Assembly (NCBI GenBank): GCA_002405435.1
Contig: DHLU01000121.1
Span: forward strand, 1 to 8,068
Length of the DNA stretch: 8,068 nucleotides
Direction of reading: 5' to 3'
From: Flavobacteriales bacterium UBA4660
GTDB taxonomy: Bacteria; Bacteroidota; Bacteroidia; Flavobacteriales_D; Sanyastnellaceae
The position numbers were made by a program, and so were the translations under genes. Below the pieces are notes generated by a model. It was given only the letters and a program-made list of their open reading frames with translations. It did no database searches and was not told the origin of the DNA. Every line of letters begins with the position of its first letter. Positions within the stretch are counted from its first letter, which is position 1. Below, piece by piece: positions 1 through 5,608 of this stretch.

Positions 1-431
1 CGAAAAAAGAGAATTTCCTTGCCTACCGCAACGTCACACTATTCAAGCCCAACCTGAAAGAGTTGCGGGAAGGACTGAAGATTGAGGCAGACCCTTCTGA
101 CCTGCAATCGCTCAAGAGCGCCATCGGGGCCCTGCACGCCGCGCTGCCCCACGCCATCACCCTGCTCACGCTGTCGGAGTACGGCGCACTTTCGGCGTCA
201 GGAGACCGGTTTATTCACGCGCAGGCCCACAAGCGCGAAGTGGTTGACGTGAGCGGAGCCGGAGATACCGTCATCGCTATGGCCAGCCTGGTGCTGGCGG
301 CCGGGGGTGACCAGCAGCGCATTACTGAGTTGTCTAACCTCGCAGGCGGACTTGTATGCGAAAACCTGGGCGTGGTTCCCGTTGACCGCGAACGCCTGAT
401 AAGCGAAGCGATCAAACATTTTCCGGAATAA
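1..431 (+). CDS. rfaE1: PfkB-family sugar kinase, RfaE1/HldE kinase-domain type (3' end only)
   Basis: The 5' end lies outside the window; the frame is open from base 3 and ends with TAA at 429-431, leaving about 142 C-terminal residues. The PfkB (ribokinase-like) C-terminal signature DVSGAGDTVIA is encoded from about 246; its GAGD supplies the anion hole and the catalytic-base Asp (codon 264-266). An upstream LFKPNLKE stretch also fits the family. The ending (AGGLVCENLGVVPVD, then a short helix) resembles the kinase half of HldE, which phosphorylates D-glycero-D-manno-heptose 7-phosphate for ADP-heptose and LPS core synthesis in the cytoplasm. No nucleotidyltransferase domain follows, so this would be a stand-alone kinase. 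The heptose substrate is inferred from resemblance; another sugar is possible because the substrate-binding N-terminus is not visible. Its stop codon directly abuts the next ATG, suggesting an operon. Confidence 0.8.
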   Translation, partial: KKENFLAYRNVTLFKPNLKELREGLKIEADPSDLQSLKSAIGALHAALPHAITLLTLSEYGALSASGDRFIHAQAHKREVVDVSGAGDTVIAMASLVLAAGGDQQRITELSNLAGGLVCENLGVVPVDRERLISEAIKHFPE

Positions 432-2255
432 ATGGCCTGGAAACAAATCAGGGAACGCATAAACCTCTATCTCTTCAACAACAAGGAGAGAACGCTCGGG
501 CTGTTTAAGTTCCTGAACATAGGCGTTACCCTGGTGGCCATCGGCACACTCGTCTGGATGTATGGCTTTAACGTCAACGAACAGCAGGAGAAATTCGCCT
601 ACGTCATCATAAAGTCCTCTTTTATCTTTTATGTCGTTCACTACCTCACGCGGGTGGTTTATGACTTCAACCCGATTCAGTTTATCCGGCGCACGTGGTT
701 TGAGGCACTCATGACGCTGTTGTTAATTGTGGAAGGTATTTCCTACTCGATTACCGGCGGCCTCCTGATCGGAAAGGCCCTTGAAAACTCAGGTGTATCA
801 GGCTTTTCCGATTTCAGCACTGCTTTTATTCAGGTGTACTTTCTGGTGGTTGTCGTAGTCGAATTTGTGCGCAGCAGTGAACTGCTCCCTCGGATTCGCC
901 TCAATCCGGCCGTCATTTTTGTGTTGAGTTTTGTGTTCATTATTCTCGGTGGTACCGGTCTCCTTATGTTGCCGGAGATGACGGTAGCCGGCCATTTGCC
1001 GATCATCGATGCGTTGTTCACCTCCACCAGCGCAACTTGTGTCACCGGCCTGCTGACCATTGATCCCAACGCGCTCACCTTCAAAGGCCATTTTGTGGTA
1101 CTCTGCCTTATCAAAATCGGCGGCTTGAATATCATTGCCTTCGGCGGCTTTCTCGCGCTCGCGGGCAAGTTTGGGGTAGGGGTGCGGCAGCACCAGATGA
1201 TTCAGGGTTTCGTCAACAAGGAAAATATGCTCTCTGCCAGTGGTATGCTCGGCAAGGTGATTCTGTGGACTACCTCGATCGAACTCCTTGGAGCCATCAT
1301 GATCTACCATTTTTGGGATCCCGACATCCGCTGGACTTCGGCAGGTGACCGGATTTTCTATTCAGTATTTCATAGCATTTCGGCCTTCAACAATGCGGGT
1401 ATTTCGCTCTTTACCGACGGACTGTACAACGAAATGGTCAGGTACAACTACCTGGTGCACTGGGTCATCATGCTGCTCATTTTCGTTGGCGGGCTTGGAA
1501 TCCTTGCCATCTTCGATCTTTTTGATCCCTCCAGGTTGCGGCAGCGTCTGCGTAATCCGTGGAAACAGATCAGTTTTTCAACCAAAATCGCACTCTACGT
1601 CTCCCTTTGGCTGGTGGCCGCCGGGGCGCTGCTCATTTATTTTTTCGAACGAAATAACACGCTGGCGGGCCACAGCACTTTCGGCCAGATTACGGGCGCG
1701 TTTTTTCAGTCGGTGACCCCGCGCACTGCCGGATACAACACAATCGACTTTTCCATTCTGTCTACACCCACCGTACTGCTGCTGGTGGCCCTGATGTACA
1801 TCGGAGCCAGCAGCACCAGTACCGGTGGTGGTATCAAGACCAGCAGCCTCGCCATCATCTGGGCCGATGTTAAGGCCACCATGCGGGGCAAGCCCACCAC
1901 GGTACTCTACAAGCGAACCATTAACCAGACACTCAAGTCAAGCGCCTACAGCATCGCCATCATCTATGTGGTGATGAATTTTCTCGGCGCACTGCTGCTC
2001 AGTATCTCTGAGACAGCCATACTCGCCACGCCCGGCCGCAGTGTCATGGACCTGGTATTTGAACAGATCAGCGCATTCTCGACCGTGGGATTATCTACCG
2101 GTATTACTGCGGCACTCTCAGAGGCAGGCAAGGCGATTGTCATCGGCTCCATGTTCGTAGGTCGTGTTGGCACCTTTACCATCGCATTTGCCCTGGCCGG
2201 TAAATTCGTGCATGAGAAGTTCAGGTATCCGGACGGAGAAACTTTGGTGGGCTGA
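432..2255 (+). CDS. trkH: TrkH/KtrB-family potassium uptake protein with a four-helix N-terminal extension
   Basis: This is a 607-residue inner-membrane K+ translocation subunit. The four-fold pseudo-repeat of the Trk/Ktr/HKT family is complete: filter 1 TCVTGL (202-207), filter 2 FNNAGIS (319-325), filter 3 TPRTAGYNT (429-437) and filter 4 FSTVGLSTG (549-557), each with its selectivity-filter glycine. The D3 intramembrane loop is seen as STSTGGGIKT (461-470), and the family's terminal GRVG is at 577-580. TrkH and KtrB proteins are usually about 450-490 residues; here about 150 extra N-terminal residues contain roughly four hydrophobic helices (about 22-44, 55-77, 88-112, 128-146), followed by Arg147, Arg154 and Arg156 before the first core helix. 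The usual motif GGLG after the first pore loop reads GGLN (230-233). The ATG follows the kinase stop with no spacer. No TrkA/KtrA regulatory (RCK) gene is adjacent, so the partner must be encoded elsewhere. The family call is firm; ion preference (K+ versus Na+ coupling) is inferred. Confidence 0.94.
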   Translation: MAWKQIRERINLYLFNNKERTLGLFKFLNIGVTLVAIGTLVWMYGFNVNEQQEKFAYVIIKSSFIFYVVHYLTRVVYDFNPIQFIRRTWFEALMTLLLIVEGISYSITGGLLIGKALENSGVSGFSDFSTAFIQVYFLVVVVVEFVRSSELLPRIRLNPAVIFVLSFVFIILGGTGLLMLPEMTVAGHLPIIDALFTSTSATCVTGLLTIDPNALTFKGHFVVLCLIKIGGLNIIAFGGFLALAGKFGVGVRQHQMIQGFVNKENMLSASGMLGKVILWTTSIELLGAIMIYHFWDPDIRWTSAGDRIFYSVFHSISAFNNAGISLFTDGLYNEMVRYNYLVHWVIMLLIFVGGLGILAIFDLFDPSRLRQRLRNPWKQISFSTKIALYVSLWLVAAGALLIYFFERNNTLAGHSTFGQITGAFFQSVTPRTAGYNTIDFSILSTPTVLLLVALMYIGASSTSTGGGIKTSSLAIIWADVKATMRGKPTTVLYKRTINQTLKSSAYSIAIIYVVMNFLGALLLSISETAILATPGRSVMDLVFEQISAFSTVGLSTGITAALSEAGKAIVIGSMFVGRVGTFTIAFALAGKFVHEKFRYPDGETLVG

Positions 2256-2290
2256 TGAACGGCAGGCGCCGCATGCTTGTTAATACGCCA

Positions 2291-3013
2291 ATGGAAGTAA
2301 AACCTTACAGCGACAGTACCGCGAAAAAAGAGCAGGTGGCCGTGATGTTCGACAACATCGCGCACCGCTACGATTTTCTCAATCACTTTTTCTCTGCAGG
2401 CATCGACAGGCGCTGGAGGTCGAAGGCCATCGCCATGCTTGAAAAACAGCATCCGGCAACCGTGCTGGATATTGCCACGGGTACCGCCGACTTTGCGCTT
2501 CAATACGTGCGGAAAAATCCGCAGGTGCACATCACCGGCGTCGATATCTCTGCCGGTATGCTCGACATCGGCAAACGCAAAATCGCTGAACGCGGCTGGC
2601 AGGAAAGAATCAGGCTGATGCAGGCCGATGGCGAACAACTCCCTTTTGGCGACGCCAGTTTCGACGGATATACAGTCGGATTCGGTGTGCGGAATTTTCA
2701 GGACCTGGAAAAGGGATTAAGAGAAATGCTGCGTGTGCTCAAACCCGGCGGTATGGGGGTCATTCTCGAATTCTCCAAACCCACGGGTTTTCCGGTGAGG
2801 CAGTTGTTTGGGTTTTACTTCAGACGCATCATGCCCCTGCTCGGTCGCATGATATCCAAAGACCACCGGGCTTATACCTATTTGCCCGAATCTGTCGATG
2901 CCTCACCCTCTGGCCGGGCTTTTCTTGATGTGATGACGGCCTGTGGCTACCGCAATGTGCGCATGAAGAAGGTGAGCGGTGGCATCGCAACCATCTACAC
3001 AGGCATCAAATGA
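2291..3013 (+). CDS. ubiE: Demethylmenaquinone C-methyltransferase (UbiE/MenG)
   Basis: This SAM-dependent methyltransferase performs the C-methylation step of menaquinone synthesis (or of ubiquinone in organisms that make it), in the cytoplasm and at the membrane. Numbered from the chosen start (240 residues), the first UbiE signature is around YDFLNHFFSAGIDRRW (27-42). SAM motif I is VLDIATGTADF (58-68), the acidic ribose-binding Asp is in GVDIS (about 85), GFGVRNF is at 130-136, and the second UbiE signature RVLKPGG...LEFS starts at 148. The family C-terminus YTYLPESV is at 195-202. I chose ATG 2291 because family members typically begin a few residues before VKPY.DS..KKEQV and because the bases just upstream are AT-rich. 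The frame is also open from ATG 2255, which overlaps the trkH stop as TGATG and would add 12 residues (MNGRRRMLVNTP); translational coupling could favour that start. For a Bacteroidota host, menaquinone is the expected product. Confidence 0.95.
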   Translation: MEVKPYSDSTAKKEQVAVMFDNIAHRYDFLNHFFSAGIDRRWRSKAIAMLEKQHPATVLDIATGTADFALQYVRKNPQVHITGVDISAGMLDIGKRKIAERGWQERIRLMQADGEQLPFGDASFDGYTVGFGVRNFQDLEKGLREMLRVLKPGGMGVILEFSKPTGFPVRQLFGFYFRRIMPLLGRMISKDHRAYTYLPESVDASPSGRAFLDVMTACGYRNVRMKKVSGGIATIYTGIK

Positions 3014-4266
3014 ATGTGAAGGTGTCACCCTCGCTCCTGAAGGGAAGTTTTGTGGCACCCGGATCAAAAAGTGTGGCCATCAGGATGGTGGCCGGCGCCC
3101 TGTGTGCCCGCGGTACTACAGTGCTGAGAAACTATCCGCAGTCAGACGATACCCTGCAGGCCTTGCTCATTGCTGAGAGCCTCGGGGCAACCGTCATTCA
3201 AAACGGTGATGAGGTCAGGCTGGCCGCTTCGGGCCAGATTACCGGTTCGCGCATCGACTGCGGCGAGTCGGGTCTCGCATCAAGGCTGTTTCCCTTTCTC
3301 GCTGCGCTCAACGACGGCGCGTATGAAGTCACCGGCAGGGGAAGCCTCCTGCAGCGCACGGCTGAACCGCTCACAAATACCCTGCGCGCTCTGCAGGTGT
3401 CGGTATGGGCAGATAATGACAAACTTCCGGTGCGTTTCCGCGGCCCGCTGAAATCTGGAGAAATTCACGCAGACGGAAAGCTCTCCTCCCAGGCGCTCAC
3501 CGGTCTCCTCTTCGCATTGCCGCTCGCAGCCGAAGACGCAACAGTCATCGTCGATACGCCGGTAAGCACCCCCTACCTTCAGATGACCATCGATGTTCTC
3601 GCCCGGTTTGGGGTGCAGGTGCACCACGACCGGTTCAGGCGTTTTGAGGTGCCGGGTCGGCAGTCGTACAGGCCGGTTGATGCGGAAATCGCCGGCGACT
3701 GGAGCGGCGCAGCGTTTCTGATGGTGGCGGGGGCAACCTGCGGCGAGGGGCCCATACGTATTTCCGGACTCTCCGACTTCCCGCAACAGGCCGACAGCCG
3801 CATATGCGGCGTTCTCGAACAATGTGGCGTAAACGTGTTGCGCGAGGGAAACGACTTTACCGTGGTTCCGGCGCAGGGCCGGATCGACGCCTTCGAAGTG
3901 GATGCGACCGATTGTCCGGATCTTGTTCCGCCGCTTACGGCACTGGCTGCTTTTGCCCGCGGGGTTAGCGTGGTGCATGGCGCGGGAAGACTCCGGCACA
4001 AAGAGAGCAACCGTGCGCGCGTGCTGGCAGAAGAATTTGCCAAGGCGAATGTCCGCATCCTGCTGCGCGGCGATGAGATGAAAATCTATCCCGGCCCCGT
4101 AAGGCCCTGCCAGTTCAACGCCCACAACGACCACCGCATCGCCATGGCAGGCGCGGTGCTCGGCATGGCCGGCGCTAACATCACCATAACGGGTGCCCAA
4201 TGCGTCAGCAAATCATTTCCCGGTTTCTGGGAACAACTCCGAAGGGCAGGAGCGCGAATCAGCTAA
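3010..4266 (+). CDS. aroA: 3-phosphoshikimate 1-carboxyvinyltransferase (EPSP synthase)
   Basis: EPSP synthase transfers the enolpyruvyl group of PEP to shikimate 3-phosphate, the sixth step of the shikimate (chorismate) pathway, in the cytoplasm. At 418 residues it is close to full family length (about 427 in E. coli). Visible active-site landmarks, with E. coli equivalents: PGSKS and Arg25 (K22, S23, R27), Arg116 in LLQRTAEPL (R124), SSQ at 159-161, STPY at 186-189, Asp304 in PDLVPP (D313), RHKESNR at 329-335 including Glu332 (E341) and Arg335 (R344), NDHR at 373-376 (R386), and Lys401 in SKSFPGF (K411). The PEP loop reads CGESGLASRLF (84-94), where the common form is GNAGTAxRP; the Thr and Pro positions are both Leu. 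The ATG overlaps the ubiE stop as ATGA, implying coupled translation. The stop codon directly abuts the stop of the converging gene. The enzyme identity is secure; glyphosate response is not known. Confidence 0.95.
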   Translation: MNVKVSPSLLKGSFVAPGSKSVAIRMVAGALCARGTTVLRNYPQSDDTLQALLIAESLGATVIQNGDEVRLAASGQITGSRIDCGESGLASRLFPFLAALNDGAYEVTGRGSLLQRTAEPLTNTLRALQVSVWADNDKLPVRFRGPLKSGEIHADGKLSSQALTGLLFALPLAAEDATVIVDTPVSTPYLQMTIDVLARFGVQVHHDRFRRFEVPGRQSYRPVDAEIAGDWSGAAFLMVAGATCGEGPIRISGLSDFPQQADSRICGVLEQCGVNVLREGNDFTVVPAQGRIDAFEVDATDCPDLVPPLTALAAFARGVSVVHGAGRLRHKESNRARVLAEEFAKANVRILLRGDEMKIYPGPVRPCQFNAHNDHRIAMAGAVLGMAGANITITGAQCVSKSFPGFWEQLRRAGARIS

Positions 4267-5436
4267 TCAGGGCGCGCTGCGTATCCACCTTGCCGTGGCG
4301 CTTGCGCCATGGATGTCGCGTGTGGTCAGCAGGTAGAGCCCCTCTGGAAGGTGAGCCACCTCCAGGGTAACCTGTTGCCTTCCCGTGATGGTTTCCGACA
4401 GCACCTGCCGGCCCATGGCATCGGTCATCACCACCATACCAACGAAAGGCCGGCGGAAGCTGAGCTGGAGGAGGTCGGTACCCGGATTCGGAAACAGGCT
4501 GAAACTGACAGAGGGCAGGCGGCCTGTACCCAGTCCACCGCAGGCACCGGGAGTCCAGCTCGTTAAACCACCGTAATAAAAGGCTGTGCATTCGTTGCTG
4601 TAGGTGATGGAGTCGCAGCCGCAAACGGGATTCCATTCAGTGGTGCATCCCATGGTACTGTCAATCTGCATAGGATTGATGCAATCAATGACCGGAGCGC
4701 AGCTGGCCTGGCAGGATTGCATGGAGTCGAAAATCAGTCCGCTGTAGTCGTATCCGTTTGTGGCGACGGTGCTGCATCCGGACAGTGCGGTGCAACCCAG
4801 GGGCGTGTAGATATAGCCCAGCGGGGTTTCACAATCTCCGAAATTGGCGAAGGGGGTAATCAATTGACATCCTGAGGTCGTGTCGCATTCACCCAGGGTA
4901 TAAGACACCACGCCGCCATAATACCAGGCTTCGCAGTTGTTGCCGTACGTAACGCTGTCGCACCCGCATACCGGCGACCACACGGCCGGACAAAGTGTGC
5001 TCAGGTCAATTTGGCTGGGATTTACGCAGGTCACCGGCGGACATTCACCCGGCGTCCATGAGGTGACGCCGCCGTAATTGACGGCCATACAATCATTTGA
5101 ATAGGTGACGCCGTTGCAGCCGCAGACCGGATTCCATATCATGGGACAGATGGCCCCGGGGTCGATCAGGCTGGGATCTACACAGTCCTGCGGGGCTTCA
5201 CATACAGACTGGCAGTCAGACAGCGTCTCAAAAAAGTTGGGGGCATAGTTCACGCCGCCCACTTCATAGCCGCAGCCGCTGAGTGCGGTGCAGGCACCAT
5301 CGACATAGGCAACACCCAGCACCATGTCGCAGGGGCCGAAATCAATGCCGGCAAGGTCGGTGCAGGTATCGGGCAATTGGCTGGCTGCATGCAGCGACAA
5401 GCACACGGCAATTGCATGCAATAGGATTTTTTTCAT
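4267..5436 (-). CDS. Secreted Kazal-like/cysteine-rich protein with T9SS sorting domain
   Basis: This 389-residue protein has a signal peptide (MKKILLHAIAVCLSLHAAS, cleavage probably before Gln20), a mature region with about 30 cysteines and a C-terminal type IX secretion sorting domain. The order is six-Cys module A1 (25-79), Kazal-like K1 (85-132), K2 (137-184), six-Cys module A2 (190-246), Kazal-like K3 (252-299), a short linker and the sorting domain (about 308-389: SLFPNP at 313-318, ending GLYLLTTRD...ATARWIRSA). The Kazal modules contain PVCGC..(V/I)TY.N.C, the hallmark of Kazal-type serine protease inhibitors. T9SS cargo is exported through the Sec system, crosses the outer membrane, then is cell-surface anchored or released. 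Inhibition of extracellular proteases is inferred, not shown; adhesion or a structural role are alternatives. Every cysteine falls in an even-numbered module apart from one in the signal peptide, consistent with disulfides. The gene stands alone, divergent from its upstream neighbour. Confidence 0.88.
   Translation of the reverse strand: MKKILLHAIAVCLSLHAASQLPDTCTDLAGIDFGPCDMVLGVAYVDGACTALSGCGYEVGGVNYAPNFFETLSDCQSVCEAPQDCVDPSLIDPGAICPMIWNPVCGCNGVTYSNDCMAVNYGGVTSWTPGECPPVTCVNPSQIDLSTLCPAVWSPVCGCDSVTYGNNCEAWYYGGVVSYTLGECDTTSGCQLITPFANFGDCETPLGYIYTPLGCTALSGCSTVATNGYDYSGLIFDSMQSCQASCAPVIDCINPMQIDSTMGCTTEWNPVCGCDSITYSNECTAFYYGGLTSWTPGACGGLGTGRLPSVSFSLFPNPGTDLLQLSFRRPFVGMVVMTDAMGRQVLSETITGRQQVTLEVAHLPEGLYLLTTRDIHGASATARWIRSAP
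4270..4515 (-). other. C-terminal T9SS type A sorting domain
   Basis: Residues about 308-389 show the Por secretion-system sorting pattern: a (L/F)(F/Y)PNP start (LFPNPGTDLLQLSF), a middle beta-strand segment with D.MGR.V (339-345), and GLYLL followed by a basic, hydrophobic end. It implies that the host makes a type IX secretion system, which is restricted to Bacteroidota and relatives; no T9SS machinery gene is in this window. Confidence 0.85.
4540..5184 (-). repeat. Three Kazal-like modules with identical cysteine spacing
   Basis: The modules lie at 5041-5184 (K1), 4885-5028 (K2) and 4540-4683 (K3); a six-Cys module interrupts K2 and K3. All three have exactly the spacing C-x11-C-x7-C-x1-C-x8-C-x15-C over 48 residues, plus a shared lead C(V/I)(D/N)P..ID and a shared tail YGG(V/L).S(W/Y)T.G.C. 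The x7 gap and the ten-residue gap to the TY.N.C cysteine match classical Kazal C2-C3-C4 spacing. The extra cysteine in CGC, with none just after C4, marks the non-classical form common in bacteria. Conservation is at protein level; the DNA copies have diverged, so this is an old duplication. Confidence 0.85.
4699..5364 (-). repeat. Two copies of a six-cysteine module of uncertain family (Kunitz-like ending)
   Basis: Module A1 is encoded at 5200-5364 and A2 at 4699-4869, with K1 and K2 between them. Spacings are C-x10-C-x12-C-x5-C-x19-C-x3-C (A1) and C-x11-C-x12-C-x5-C-x20-C-x3-C (A2). Shared positions include FG.C in the second-cysteine region, CTALSGC around cysteines 3 and 4, and a (D/Q)(S/D)C...C end. 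The GPC, the GxC..xxGC and the final C-x3-C recall the Kunitz/BPTI fold, but the intervals differ from the BPTI spacing x8, x15, x7, x12, x3. The relation is therefore only suggestive. Confidence 0.6.
5380..5436 (-). other. Signal peptide of the secreted cysteine-rich protein
   Basis: The first 19 residues have a Lys-Lys n-region, a hydrophobic core (ILLHAIAVCLSL) and a small-residue end (HAAS) before QLPD. This fits a Sec/SPI signal peptide. Cys12 does not sit in a good lipobox, so a lipoprotein is unlikely. The exact cleavage site is inferred. Confidence 0.75.
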
Positions 5437-5608
5437 GGCAGTATCAGATTAAAGGAGGTTAAAGGTACCGTTGCCGAATGAAAAACCCGACCGCAGACAA
5501 CAGAAATTATTCAGCTGTGCCTTGTGAGTACCTCGGATGGAGTGCTGCACCATGCCAAAATTTGGAATTAACCGGGCGGGGGGTATCGGCATGCGGTTGA
5601 TTTGTCGC
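5437..5608. promoter_or_regulatory. Divergent intergenic region, presumed promoters for both flanking genes
   Basis: This is the only sizeable spacer in the window and must hold the start signals for the reverse secreted-protein gene and the forward HhH gene. On the reverse strand TACCTTTA (bases 5460-5467) differs by one base from the Bacteroidota -7 consensus TAnnTTTG and lies about 24 bases before the ATG; no clear TTG -33 element is visible at the right distance. A short inverted repeat CCAAA-A-TTTGG lies at 5555-5565 and could be an operator. If the HhH gene starts at its earliest ATG (5537), part of this region is coding instead. No riboswitch or structured RNA is apparent. Confidence 0.35.
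5449..5465 (+). repeat. Direct repeat TTAAAGG, ten bases apart
   Basis: TTAAAGG occurs at 5449-5455 and again at 5459-5465, so the copies sit one helical turn apart, 13 to 29 bases upstream of the secreted-protein ATG. The second copy overlaps the possible -7 element. It could be a regulator site or chance; the short unit length makes it weak evidence. Confidence 0.3.

Noticed and set aside
798..1310. A 170-codon reverse open frame inside trkH (and a similar one at 198-641)
   Set aside because: Both are antisense to well-supported genes with intact motifs, and their translations lack recognisable domains.
1964..2638. A 224-codon reverse open frame spanning the trkH/ubiE junction
   Set aside because: It overlaps two confident genes and has no recognisable domain; an antisense shadow is the simplest reading.
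3280..4200. A 306-codon open frame on the reverse strand inside aroA
   Set aside because: It lies wholly antisense to a clearly conserved EPSP synthase, its translation resembles no family I know, and long antisense frames are expected in GC-rich coding DNA.
4339..4367. Imperfect hairpin CCC..TGGA.GGTG / CACC TCCA GGG about 75 bases after the aroA stop, a possible terminator
   Set aside because: The stem is broken by bulges, no T-run follows, and it lies in the conserved sorting-domain coding sequence of the converging gene.
4540..5184. The regularly repeated segments viewed as a CRISPR-like or tandem DNA repeat array
   Set aside because: The repetition is at protein level (Kazal-like modules) with diverged DNA and irregular intervals, so it is not a CRISPR array or satellite repeat.
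5451..5518. A strong Shine-Dalgarno-like AAAGGAGG (5451-5458) followed by ATG 5479 and a 40-codon open frame on the + strand
   Set aside because: The spacing of 20 bases is too long for a ribosome-binding site, Bacteroidota rarely rely on strong SD sequences, and the short peptide resembles nothing. On the other strand the same bases resemble the 16S 3' end, which I also take as chance.
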